Shown here one piece after another: positions 33,607-45,314 of a DNA stretch of 64,000 nt. Numbering within the stretch: position 1 is the stretch's first letter; every line of letters starts with the position of its first letter. The notes under the pieces were generated by a model, which saw nothing but the letters and a program-made list of their open reading frames with translations, was not told the origin of the DNA and searched no databases. Where the stretch lies: NCBI GenBank assembly GCA_037953625.1, contig CM075649.1, positions 62,170,660-62,234,659 on the forward strand. The letters run 5' to 3'. This DNA is from Crotalaria pallida (lineage: Eukaryota > Streptophyta > Magnoliopsida > Fabales > Fabaceae). A program made the position numbers and the translations under genes.

Positions 33607-34089
33607 CTGCCCGTTGAGATACCAGCAGCACCGATATGCCAACGAACAGGAGAGAGTAAGCGATCCGAACGACGCATCATCGACGGTGTGGGATTACGGT
33701 GGGCGAGATATCAAGACAATACAAACAATACAAACAACATTCACACAACATAACATTCAAGCATATTATCATTATCATTATCCTTGTCATTATTCTTTGT
33801 CTTTCCTAACTTATGGTCATTTCTCATTATCATCCCTTTTTATTCCTCAATTTATTCCTCATACTCCACTATCAAATCCTTCACTTTCAGTCAATTCCCT
33901 CTTCACAGTGTTTCCTTCATCTTTCCATTCTCAATCTCTCTTTCTCATTATCCACGTCTCATAACTTGTGCTTCTCTTAATTATAAATCTTTTCTTTATC
34001 AAGTCTTATTGAATTATAACCATCGATGATCGGCGGAGTTAAAGTATCATCGAGGTACGCATTTCTTTCGTAGTTAGCACTCACGTCTC

Positions 34090-34560
34090 AAGTCTACATA
34101 TCCTCGGCCATCCACCGAAGCTAGTCGGAAGCAAACAGGAGTACAGGACCTTTACCGTGCGGGCACGACAGCTGTCTCAACAATTGTCTCCAAACCAAGA
34201 GAACTGTAGAAAACTCGGGTACAGTCTCAATTCAATTCATATCATTTCAATTCATATATATAATCATGGCACACTGTAGAAAACTCGGGTACAGTGGCAA
34301 TCAAGATGCCCCACTCCAGTCCCTCTCACTGTTCAAGATTTGCAATCTAGGGGGCGTTAGTACTATTCTAGTTGCGCTGCAGAACTTACCACGACATTGG
34401 ACCCAGTCCCTACCACGTTCGTATACCACATGTGGAGTTCGTTCTGCCTAGAAAGTACTCAAGACTTCTTGACGTTTCACCGTCATCGTCCTCCCCTAAT
34501 GCAATCTCCTCCTGAGTATCCGCAGATACCCATGGTTCCTTCCTCTCCACTACTTCGGTA
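34090..34560 (-). other. LTR conserved block, copy in D
   Basis: Reverse complement of the block described at 45315-45790. Anchors on the plus strand: GTCTACAT...TCCTCGG at 34094-34110, CGGAAGCAAACAGGAGTACAG at 34129-34149, CTTCTTGACGTTTCACCGTC near 34465, CTTCCTCTCCACTAC near 34538. Confidence 0.75.
34203..34296 (-). other. Duplicated hairpin in D LTR
   Basis: Two hairpins, 34203-34225 and 34272-34296, each with arms ACTGTA/TACAGT around an 11-base loop GAAAACTCGGG (plus strand). The second has an extra closing C-G pair. The same pair occurs in both C LTRs. Confidence 0.75.
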
Positions 34561-34749
34561 TCACACTCATACCTCACCGCGTTCGCGTGTTAGAGTCTTT
34601 TAAAGTCTTTTATCTTTTTAATTAACCTAATGGTCGGCCCATCCTTCGTGCATCCCTTCAATGAGTCCCGACCATTATCTTTCAACATCACTGTTTCTTT
34701 CTTTTTCTCAACGTAGCACAGAGCTGGGATCACATCGACAACTTGCATC

Positions 34750-35285
34750 TCTTTCACATTCTTTCTCAAAAATCTTATTTCTCAAATTTTCTCAAAATCT
34801 CTTTTCTCAAATTTTCTCATTTCATAAACTTTCGTAAAAACATTCTCTTATAAACTTTCTCCAAAATCTTGTTTCATAATTCTTCATAAAATATCCTTTC
34901 AGAAACTTTCTCAAAACATCAGTTGTAAAATTTTCTCAAAAATTTAGTTTTGTAAACTTTTCCAAAAATCTCCTGTTGAAAACCTTTTCAAAAAAAAATC
35001 TCTTTTCATAAACTTTTGTAAAAATCCCATTTTTTAAATTTCCTTAAAAATCTCATTTCGTAAACTCTTTTTCAAAAACCTCTTTTCGTAAACTTTTCTA
35101 AAAATCTTACATCACAAGCTTTCTAAAAATCTCATTTTACAAAAATCTCATTTCATAGGATTTCTAAAAATCTTGTTTCACAAACTTTTCGCAAAAACCT
35201 CCTTTCACAATCCTTTTCAAAATATCATTTCACAAAATCTTTCAAAAATCTTTATTCATAAACCTTTTTTCAAAAATATCATTTT
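34750..35285. repeat. A/T-rich minisatellite in D LTR
   Basis: About twenty irregular units of the form TTTCATAAACTTTCTCAAAAATCTCA, 25-33 bp each. It covers more than 500 bp and is the longest of the three related arrays. Confidence 0.85.
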
Positions 35286-37979
35286 AATGAGCACTAGTGG
35301 AGGAGCAAGCTCAACACAACACCAGCCTCATGAAGAAACCAAGTTCCATCCAAGTCACGTCTTATTCAACCACAATAATATCTTCCCCAGCTCTGGCTCA
35401 TCCTCATCATCATTATCAACTCTTTCCTTAATCTCACCCCTTCATCTCTTCCTAATTCATCTTATCTCCTTTATCATTATTCCTTCCTCTTGAGTCTTTT
35501 ACTCTCATAAACTTATTCGTTTCATTTTCATTATCAGGACGTGACATACGTCCCTCAACATACTACTCATATTAATTAACAATCTAAATATCATCAAACT
35601 TAATTAAACAGTAAACAAAGCATGCTATACCACATTATCAGCATACAATCATCACACACAACAATGTGGTCTTTGTCCTCTTCGTATAAGTGGCCACACA
35701 ATACAAACAATTGCCACTATACTATTGACTCAGAACCACTAAGTTCCGATCTTTGAGCTGATACGGAACGTCCTAATATATCACCTAGCTACCACGGTGT
35801 CTTAGGAAAGCTTCTCTCTCACCTGAGGTCCAGCGATTAAATGCGTACCATCTCCTCGGATCCTTTCTGCTGCCGACTGCCCCAATCCCCAGTCTATACA
35901 ATTCCTTGTCTTTAAAATTCCTCGTACTAAATAAAATATGCTCACGTTATTAACTTGTATTAAGAAAATCTTTCTTAATTCAAAACACTTTTCGTTCCTC
36001 GTCGGAAAACTTAAAAAAAACATAATTGTTTTCTTTCAAACAACTCTAAGATTTTCTAATACTTTAAGTAATCTCAAAAACCATTTTGAAAACATTTATT
36101 AAAGTAATTTAAATCATTTAATTTAGTTGCTGGTCCGTCTTGGACAGCACCTTAACCACATTCGAAAACACCGAAAAGTTCGCCGTTTTTAATCCGGGTT
36201 TTTCTTAAATCAATTACCATTTGAAAACTATACTTCAAATCATATGAAAACATTTTTAAGGTTAAGAAACAAGTCCAAACAATTCTGGACAGCAAAGGCT
36301 TTTTTTGCAAATTCACTTTAATAAAACCCGAAAACATCGTAAAAACACTTTTTGTTTCAATTACTTTATTAACTCAAAATTAGCACTTTGAAATTCGAGT
36401 TTTTGTTATAAAATAACTCTTGGACAGCCATAAACACAATTCAAAAACCTCAAATAAATCAAATAGGTTTATCTTAAAATCAATTAATTTTAAAACCAGA
36501 TTCATCAACTAGCACATAACCAACAACAACACTTTGATAAATCAAGTCATATAAACAATTAAACCAATCCATTAATTTAATTATAAACTAACATTCATTT
36601 TCAAATAAATTCTTTCACAGTCACCTACTTATTCTTTTATTCCTCATAGTTATTTTTCAAAATCATTTCATTTTTATCAAACAAATCACTTAGACACCAA
36701 CATACTCACAACCAGAATGCACACACATATATTCATAAAACTTTTTCCCAAACCAATTAGTTCATTTATTTCCTTTATTTTTAATCCAAAAACCGAATAG
36801 AAATTAAACATTCACAACACAATTTCAAGCACATTAATTTAACATTATTTCATAAAACACACTTATTGTTTTTATGTCACTTCATTGAAAAAGAATCCTA
36901 GTCTAGCTAGCATGTATAGGCCGAGTATCATCATGATCAAAACTAGGTTTTTAGTTCACTTTTTCAACATGCAAGAATACAAGATTCTTAAATCAAAAAG
37001 AAATTAACATGCATGTGTCCTTTTTCATGAAAACAAAACATAATCTCTTGGTTTAATGCTTAGGCCGAATGCTCACCATTACAAATCAAGACTAAATTTC
37101 AAATGCAAGAACACAAAACATGAATCAAGTAAAAAAATCATTTTCCAAAACTCGTTTCCTTGATTCCTTTATGAAACCGTGATGAACATTGAAGAAAATC
37201 GAGCCTTTTTGTTCAAAACAACATGCATGTGGCAAAGATCAAGACTTTTTCATAAACCAACACAAGATCAAAGCTTTTGTTTGAAAATTACATGTTTCAC
37301 TCAAGATTAAAGCTTTTTTCAAGAATCAAGGCAAAATCAAAGCTTTTTAAAGATCAAGTTCAAAGGTCAAACATTTCAACACCTCAAATCAAATTTCATA
37401 AACATGAAATTAACATGCAACCACTTAGATCAAATCAAAAAGCATCAAGATCCATAGTTCTAGTCAAGGCTGAATCACTTGGCTCTTGATCTAGGGTTTT
37501 ATAAATTTATTATTAGAAATTCAAGATCAAGGGTTAGTTAACACATGCATGAAATCAAATCATCAAGATCATCAACAAATCAACATGCAACACCAAAGAT
37601 CTTAACTTTATTATTAACCAAGTTTAGATCTCACATTTATTTATCAAATAAACTCTTAAACACATCTTTAAATCACGATTTAAGAAAGAAAATTCAACAT
37701 ACAAAGAGATTTACTTTAAGCTTTACAAAAATCCCATCAAACCTTTAGATTTAGAAGATTTAGTTTGAAAAGCTTTAGGATCTCTTATGAAAAACTTTAA
37801 ACGAGTTATGAAATCCGTTGATTAGACGTTTACAAGTTTCTTTAAGCTTGAAAATCCATGATCAAGCACAAACATACTTGTAATCATCATTTAAGCTTGA
37901 AAAATTAACATGCAAAGAGGTTTGCTTTAAACTTTAACAAATCTCAACAAACCTTTAGATCTTTAAGATTTATGTTGAA

Positions 37980-38104
37980 TGTAACACCCCGATTTGGCAA
38001 CTTGAAACCACAACTGTCTATATTAAAATACCTTGAAAATTAGGGCCATTTTTTTTAACAAGAGTTACGTACTCGTGAGAACGGTTTTGCTTTGAAACTT
38101 AGGT
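37980..38104 (-). repeat. LTR of family F, terminal fragment
   Basis: Plus strand begins TGTAACACCCCGATTTGGCA, the reverse complement of an LTR end of the Z/F type (compare TTGCCGAAATCGGGGTGTTA at 26649-26668). It is preceded by TTGAA. After about 125 bp it changes abruptly into the C LTR at GTGATATCGAAGTAG, where a few bases are shared by both sides. Confidence 0.75.
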
Positions 38105-38590
38105 GATATCGAAGTAGTGGAGAGGAAGAGACCATGGGTATGAAGGATACTTAGGTGGAGATTGCATTAGGGGAGGACGATGACGGTGAAACGTCAAGAA
38201 GTCTAGAGAACTTTCTAGGCAGAACGAATTCCACATGTGGCATACGAACGTGGTAGGGACTGGGTCCAATGCCGTGGAAAGTTCTGCGCGATCAACTAGA
38301 ATTAGTACCGTCGCCCCCTAGATTGCAAATCTTGAACAGTGAGAGGGACTGGAGTGGGGCATCTTGATTGCCACTGTACCCGAGTTTTCTATAGTGTGCG
38401 TTGATTATATATATGAATTGAAATGATATGATTTGAATTGAGACTGTACCCGAGTTTTCTACAGTTCTCCTGGCTTGGAGCCAATTGGTTGTTGAGACAG
38501 CTGTCGTGCCCGCACGGTAAAGGTCCTGTTCTCCTGTTTGCTTCCAACTAGGTTGGATGGATGATCGAGGAGATGTAGACTTGAGACGTG
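38105..38590 (+). other. LTR conserved block, copy in left C LTR
   Basis: Same anchors as at 45315-45790, starting directly at the truncation point; reads GTCCTGTTCTCCTGTTTGCT near 38522, with one change from the commoner GTACTCC. Confidence 0.75.
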
Positions 38591-39063
38591 AGTGCTAACT
38601 GCGGAAGAACGCGTACCTCGATGATACTTTAAATCCCCTCGATCATCGATGGTCATAATTCAATAAGACTTGATAAGAAAAGATTTATAATTAAGAGAAG
38701 CAAAGCCTATGAAGTATTGATGATGAGAATATAAAGTGTTGAAAAAGAAATGAAACCCCATGAAGAAGGGAAGGTAGGAAGTGAAGGATTGGAAATTGAC
38801 ATCGAGAAAGGAATTGAGGAATAAAGAGTGTTATGCTGAGAATGATAATAATATTGGGCAAGATAATGTTAATTAAGATAACGATAATGGTTTTAATGGT
38901 TATAATATGATTGAATGCTGTGTTGTTTGTATATTGCTTGTATTGTTGTGCTATCTTGATATCCCGCCTATCGTAAATCCACACCGTCGACGATGCGTCA
39001 TTCGGATCACTTACTCTCTCCTGTTCGTTGGCATATCGGTGCTGCTGGTATCTCAACGGGTAG

Positions 39064-39420
39064 ATGGAGTACCGTATGGAGGTCGCCACTTGGACTAGGT
39101 ACGGATGTGGCTGGAAGCGCACACCAGAAGGTTGGGTATGGATCGGTTACACCCAGATCGCGATTCCAGACCCGGAGCATCAACTGAGTGGAGCTAACAT
39201 AGGGCCGCATTTGGGACAAGTCACTGTCCGATTTTATAGGAGCTACGAAGAGAAGAAGCGGTATGAGACTCAGAGGAAGTCTACTACTCTAGATGAAGTG
39301 GAATCGGTGCCAAAGGATAGTGAACAAACAACGACAGAGATGGCTTCATCTTCGGGAGCTAAGAAAGAAGGCAAGAAGAAGTGGAAGCTTCACCCGATTG
39401 TTTTCAATAGGAAGGTCTAG
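39064..39420 (+). CDS. Conserved LTR-encoded ORF, left C copy (118 aa), unknown function
   Basis: ATG at 39064, directly preceded in frame by TAG where the other two copies read CAG; this places the true start at this ATG for the whole family. Protein begins MEYRMEVATWTRYGCGWKRT, has IAIPDPEHQLSGANIGPHLG in the middle, and ends with a basic Lys/Arg-rich stretch and VFNRKV. It differs from the right copy by substitutions only. It ends about 400 bp before the LTR end and PBS, so a transcript of the LTR would carry it in its 5' leader as well as its 3' end. Confidence 0.6.
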   Translation: MEYRMEVATWTRYGCGWKRTPEGWVWIGYTQIAIPDPEHQLSGANIGPHLGQVTVRFYRSYEEKKRYETQRKSTTLDEVESVPKDSEQTTTEMASSSGAKKEGKKKWKLHPIVFNRKV

Positions 39421-39823
39421 AGATAGGATAATTAGTTTAAGTTGTCATGAATGTTTTGAGTCAAGGATTACCTTAGCAAAGTATCACTCCTGTAATTATG
39501 CCCTACTTTTATTTTGTGGACTGGCAAAACTTTTGTTTTAAAAAGAATATTGATTATGTCAAGCTATGTATAGATACTGGTTATCCATATTTAGCAAGGA
39601 AGTTGTAGAAGAAAGGTGACGGAGTTAAATGGAATTATTTTGAAAGATCTGGAAGTTTATGTAAGGAAATGTTTTAGTAACAACTCGATTTTCAAGTAAG
39701 GATGTTAAAATATACCAATGGCTTTTCAATAACGTTTTTAAAAAAAAAAAAATTGGCCTCAATTTTTAGCAACCTATTTAATAAATGATGTTTATTTCGG
39801 GTTATGAAAATCGGGCTGTTACA

Positions 39824-39843
39824 AAATGGTATCAGAGCAATGG
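39824..39843 (+). other. Primer-binding site of C
   Basis: AAATGGTATCAGAGCAATGG directly after the LTR end; initiator-Met type. Confidence 0.92.
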
Positions 39844-41107
39844 TAATCCTTAGTGGCCTTAAGCATGGGCTTACATGCTTTGTTGTGTGACTGTGTGTGT
39901 TTGCTAGTGTAAGGGTAGGAGTATGAGAATAAGTTCTCGTCTTTCTAGGATATAAGACTCTGTCTATGTCCCTAGTGCCTGCTATGTTAGTTTGAGGAAC
40001 CTGTTGGTTAAGTAGTTTAAGGGAAGTAGACTAAGTAGAAGTGAACAGATTCCAAGATTGAAACCCCATGACCTTTGATGTGGTATCATTGTTTAATAGA
40101 CCTAAGTTTATTGACCCCGATGTACCTTTAGGAACAAGGATAGTTATTACCTTTAAGGATATAGGATGTTATCCCCGGATTTCCGTGTTTGTTGAAGCAA
40201 TTCAACAAAGACAGTCAGTATAGTTGAAACTCGAACCTTTTCTTCATAAACCTTACTGTTAAACCGTAGCCTTACCAATCCTTTCCAATAATTGTTAACC
40301 TGATTTGAGGAATTAGAAGTGTCATAGTTACCCAGATAGTTTAGGCTTGAATGATCATGGATGGATAAATGGTGGTTATTGAGTAAAATGTAGGACATAG
40401 TTGTAAGTTTGATTAAAGTTGGGGAGTCACAAGGAAGAAAAGAGGATTATACTGACCGTAATTTGAGGAAATTGTGAAGAGAACCCGGAAGATTAGACCC
40501 CTTTGTGCTATAGTTAGATGTTTAGACGGAGGAAGTGATAGGCATGATCGATGTTTAGGATGAACCCAATGCGAAAAGTGAGGTTGTTTTGAGGGAGTAG
40601 AACCAAAGTTGTCATAGAATTCCCCTTAAGATGGAGAAATAATGGATGAAAGTCTTAATGTTAGAAAAGGGAATTAGAGGAAGGAGTGATTGTTTATAAG
40701 TTAGTAAGGACCTAAAGTGTAGAAGGTAGTGAGTATCTTAGGGTTTTAGGCAAACCCGGTACTTTTGGAGATGTGTGAATTTTTATTTGCTTGATTTTTC
40801 CCTAAGTTTGTATCCCCAGTTGAACTCTCTGTGACGGCGATCAGTTAAAGGAGCGGTATCCTCTTCGGTTAGTCCGTTGGACTTAACCCGGCTCGACACG
40901 TAAATGGTTAAGCTATGGAGCTTCTTCGTCCGAAAGCGACACACGAGGAGTATTGTAAAGAACCTACTGTCAGTAAAGGAAAAGACGACCGTGAAGCGAG
41001 AACGAGAATGTTCTCATGGACATCACCATGATGCGAGAATTGTTGTGCCCTGCTGCCCAATCCGCAACGTATTTCTCGGGGACGAGAAATCTTTAAGTTG
41101 GGGAGAA
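39844..41107 (+). other. Non-coding interior of element C (1.28 kb)
   Basis: No gag or pol remnant in any frame. Relative of the D interior in opposite orientation. It ends with the polypurine tract TTTAAGTTGGGGAGAA (41092-41107), preceded by CTCGGGGACGAGAAATC. The frame at 40904-41164 crosses the LTR boundary and has no counterpart in D, so I do not call it. Confidence 0.8.
41092..41107 (+). other. Polypurine tract of C
   Basis: TTTAAGTTGGGGAGAA immediately before TGTAACACCCCTC of the right LTR. Confidence 0.9.
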
Positions 41108-41856
41108 TGTAACACCCCTCAAAATCCTCGTACTGCTTTAACCTCTAAAAAGGATTATTTTTGAGAAAGTGTTTTGAAAGAAGTATTTTCTTAAATGAAT
41201 TCCTTGTTTCATGATTTCAAAGTGATGAATGATTTTAAAGGAATGATCTTCATGAAATAATGTTCTGAGTTTTAAAATTGAGTTTTGAGAAATAATTATG
41301 TGTTTAATATTTTTATGCCTTAAAGAAATGGTGAATCATAAACAAGAGTTATTTTATGAGAAGGTGATTTATTTTCTACACATATGTGTTGGTTAATACG
41401 TGTTTGATATGTGATTGTGTTAATATGATTCCTTGGAGATATTTGAATTATTATGTAAATTGGTAATTGTATGTTCTGAATTAAAAATGATTAAGAAATA
41501 AAAAGATAATGTATGTATATGTGTATGTGTGTGCAACGTGTATGAGTATGTATATGTGTATATGTGTGTGTAGCGTAGGTATGTGTGTGGGTATAAGCCT
41601 ATGATTTTTGTTTTCTTGGGCAAGAAGCTTATAGATTAAGGTTACAACCATGAGGGAACTAAGTGTGTAGGAAACCCTAACTAGAAGCCAAAGAGTAACT
41701 AAACCTAAAGAGACCTAGTTCCTTAATTCACTCCTCATTGTCTCCTTAATTTGATAAACTCCACCCATGCAAATTTTTGAAAGGCCAAAACTACCCCTCC
41801 CAATTGTACATGGACCGAATTTTTATAAGGGCCAAATAGGAAATCATGAGTTTACT

Positions 41857-41865
41857 TATAAATAG
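41857..41865 (+). promoter_or_regulatory. TATA box, C LTR
   Basis: TATAAATAG about 750 bp into the LTR, followed 30-40 bp later by the C/T-rich stretch CCATTTTCCTCATTTCGTTC, a plausible transcription start region. Conserved in place with the D LTR box. Confidence 0.65.
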
Positions 41866-44764
41866 ATAAGGCCTTAGTCCATTTTCCTCATTTCGTTCCC
41901 ATTCTACACTTTCCCTTCCAACACCTAAACACAACTCTCAGAGACTCTTTAAAACTCTTAGAGAAAGAAAAGGAAATAGAGAGAGAGAGGGAAGGAGGCC
42001 GTGAGTTAGGAAGAAGAAAGAAGAAGGAGTTCAAGAGTAGATCCAAGACTTTTCCTCGAAGATCAAGTGAAGGAGGCTTGAAGATCTTCTTTCCTTGGTG
42101 GGTGATTCGAAGACCTTAGAGAAGATGTGTTAGTTTAGGTTTTTCTTTTGGTCTTGTGATTTTCCTTCATTTCTTTTCTTGCATGTTTAATTTTATGGAT
42201 TGATTAAAGGTTGCATGTGATGTTTTGCCTTACTCATGAGTTTTAAGAGTTTAAAGAGACTTGTAATAAACTAAACAATGGGCTCTATGATTCGGTTGAT
42301 GTTTTCATGATGGATCTTGATGTTTTTCACATTAAATCTTTAAGATCTAAAGTGTTGTTTGAACTTTTTTGTGAACTTGAAGTAAATCTCTTTGCATGTT
42401 AGGTTTTAGTGCTTAAAACCGTGAATCATGAGGTGTTTAAGAGTTCATTTGGTAAATAAATGTGTGATCTCAAATTGCTTGATGATAAAGTTGAAATCTT
42501 TGGTCTTGCATGTTGGTTGATGATGATTTATATTTAATAAGTGAAAAAGTTATGATCTTGAACCTTGCATGTCTTAATTTTTGATTTAATCTCAATAAAG
42601 CTCTGATTTTTGTTTTGATCTTTGAAAAGTGTTGGTTTTGAGCTTTGCATGTGATTTTTGAACAAAAAGCTTTAGTCTTTCCTCAATATATGTCACGGTT
42701 TTGGTTCCTTTTCACTCAAAATGATTTTTGTCTTTGATTTGTACTATTATGTTTAATTTTATGACTTGATCTACAAGATCTAAATACATGCATGTTGATG
42801 TTGAACTTTGAAAAGTTATTTTTGTGTTCCTTTGAAAAACAAATTGAAAGTGTTTATGTTAATCTATGATTTATATATATTTTGGTGGAAAAGCTTAAGA
42901 CTTGATCCTTGCATGTTAATTTTAAATGGAAAGATCATGTTTTCCCTTTGTTGCATGTCACGGTTTTCGGAAGGAAATTAGGAAACAAGCTTTAAAATGA
43001 TTTTTGAGTATGACCATGATTTAATCCAAGTGTTGATCTTGTGCATATTGTATTCGGCCATGTTTAAAAAAAAATAAAATCCATGCTTTTATTTTGTGAG
43101 AAGTTGATATATATTAATATTGTGGTTGATTTGATGATTTCCAAGATTTAGCTCACGGTTTTTGTAAAGGAAAAAGAAGAAATGATTGCATGATTTTGTG
43201 TGTTTGATAATGAATAAATCTTGCTTTGATTTGTGAGAATTTTCGGTCAATGCATGTTAATTAGATTAGGATTCTTTTCCATGAAGTGACATAGAAGTAA
43301 TGAATGTAATTTGTGAAATAAAGCTAAGCTAATTGGTTTGGGAAAAAGTCTTGTGTTTACATGAATATATGTATGTGTATTCGGTTTATGAGTCTAAGTA
43401 TGTCTAAATGTTTTTGTTTTATGAAAATGAAATGGTTTTGAAAGTAATTAGGTGTGGAATAATTAAATTAAGTGTTTGATTGTGAAAGTGTTACTTGAGA
43501 ATGAATGTTTGCTTTAGAATTAAATTAAATAATTGGTTAATTATTTATGTGACTTGATTTATCAAAGTGTGTTGTTGGTTGTGTGTTAGTTGACGTATAA
43601 AATCAGTTTTGAAATTAATTTGATTTGATTTATTTGAGTTTGTAGGACTATGTTTATGATTATCTAAGATTTGTTTTATGAAAAAAACTTGTGGTTTTAA
43701 AATATTAGTATCCAGCTAAAAGTTATTTGAAACAAAAAGAGTTTTTACGATGTTTTCGGATTTCTATTAAATTGACTTTTGAAGCAACTCCTTGCTGTCC
43801 AAGAGTTGTTTAAAGTTGTTTCTTGATTTAAAAAAAATGTATTTCTGTGACTCAAAGTTTGGTTTTCCAATGGTAATTGATTTGAGAAAAACCCGGATTG
43901 AAAACGGTGAATTTTTCGGCGTTTTCGAATGCGGTTAAGGTGCTGTCCAAGACGGACCAGCAACCAAACCAATTGATTTAAACTATTTTATTAGATGTTT
44001 TCAAAATGGTTTTGAAGTACTCAAAGTACTAGGAAATGTTAGAGTTGTTTTAAGAAAACGATCATGTTTTAAGTCTTCCACCGCGGAACGAAAAGCGTTT
44101 TAAGCTAAGAAAAGATTTTCTTAATACAAGTTGGTAATGAAAATGTGTTTTATTTAATACGAGGGATGTTACAGACGAGAGATTGGGGCAATTGGCAGCG
44201 ACAAGGATCTGAGAAGACTGTGCGCATCTAATCGCTGGACCTGAGGTGAGAGAGAAGCTTTCCTAAGACACCGTGGTAGTTAGGTGATATATTAGGACGT
44301 TCCGTATCAGCTCAAAGATCGGAACTTAGTGGTACTGAGTCAGTAGTATAGTGGCAATTGTTTGAATTGTGTGGCCACTTATACGAAGAAGACAAAGACC
44401 ACATTGTTGTGTGTGCTGATTGTATAGATGATATAGCATGCTTTATTTACTGTTTAATTATGTATGATGATATTTAGATTGTTAATTAATATGAGTAGCA
44501 TGCTGATGGACGTCTGTTACGTCCTGATAATAAAAATGAATTGAGTAAGTTTATGAGAGTAAAAGACACAATAAGAAAGGAATAATGATAAAAGACATTA
44601 GACTGATTGGACAAGAGAAATGTGTTGAGAAGAGATAAAGGAGTGAGATTAAGGAAAGAATTAATGATAATAATGAGGATGAGCCAGAGCTGGGGAAGAT
44701 ATTGTTGGGATTACTATGAGGCTGGTGTTGACTTGAGATTGCTCCTCCACTAGTGCTCACTAAA

Positions 44765-45110
44765 ATGAGATTTTTGGAAAATTGGTGAAATAAGATTTTT
44801 AGAAAAGTTTATAAAAAGAGATTTTTGAAAAAGAGTTTACGAAATAAGATTTTTGAGAAGGTTTCCAAACGAGATTTTTGTTAAAATTTATGAAAAGAGA
44901 TTTTTGAAAAGGGTTACAAAAGGAGATTTTGGAAAGTTTACAAAACAAGATTTTTGAGAAAGTTTTACAAACCAAAGTTTTCGAAAAAAAAAAGTTCCTG
45001 AAAGGATATTTTGTGAAGATTTATGAAACATGATTTTTGAAGAAAGTTTATGGAATGATATTTTCGAGAAAATTTATGAAATGAGAAGGTTTGAGAAATA
45101 AGATTTTGAG
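44765..45110. repeat. A/T-rich minisatellite in C LTR
   Basis: About twelve irregular units like GAAAAGAGATTTTTGAAAAG, 25-30 bp each; same relative place as in D and Z. Confidence 0.8.
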
Positions 45111-45314
45111 ATTGATTGGGGAAGATTGTGAAGAGAGAGGCAAGTTTGCCGATGTGATCCCAGCTCTGTGCTACGTTGAGAAAGGAAAGGAACAATGATG
45201 TTTAAAGATAGCGGTCGGAACTCATTGAAGGGATGCACGAAGGATGGGCCTACCATTAGGTTAATAACAAGATAAAAGACTTTAACATACGCGAACGCGG
45301 TGAGCTATGAGAGT

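Larger units (their letters stand above)
32842..37979 (-). repeat. 5' LTR of element D (5.1 kb present, start missing)
   Basis: Begins on the plus strand with TGTAACAGCCTG beside the PBS and runs to TTGAA at 37979, where F interrupts. Joined in thought with 30407-31547, a complete LTR would be about 6.3 kb. Landmarks, rightward: ORF (33241-33606), conserved block (34090-34560), duplicated hairpins (34203-34296), minisatellite (34750-35285), and an internal duplication of about 212 bp (37688-37768 resembles 37902-37979). The rest is AT-rich with no gene. Confidence 0.82.
38105..39823 (+). repeat. Left LTR of element C (5'-truncated, 1.7 kb)
   Basis: Corresponds to 45315-47013 of the right LTR and is very similar; one visible gap is about 19 bp (right copy lacks CATCGAGAAAGGAATTGAGG-like bases near 38800). 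The first 4.2 kb of the LTR is missing. Ends CGGGCTGTTACA directly before the PBS. Carries the hairpin pair (38382-38475), the tail of the conserved block and the ORF. Confidence 0.88.

Noticed and set aside
35285..35493. Antisense frame beginning MSTSGGASSTQHQPH, with a similar frame at 44551-44760 (MSTSGGAISSQHQPH)
   Set aside because: Both lie opposite to the element and share an N-terminus, but the tails are low-complexity Ser/Leu/Ile runs with frame changes; DNA conservation next to the minisatellite explains it better. Worth a check only if more copies keep it.
39824..39843. TGGTATCAGAGC stretches as possible tRNA gene remains
   Set aside because: Only the 3'-end complement is present, directly next to LTR ends; these are primer-binding sites.
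44161..44176. GGGATGTTACAGACG as an LTR end inside the C LTR
   Set aside because: D continues through the same place without a boundary, and no PBS or target site follows.
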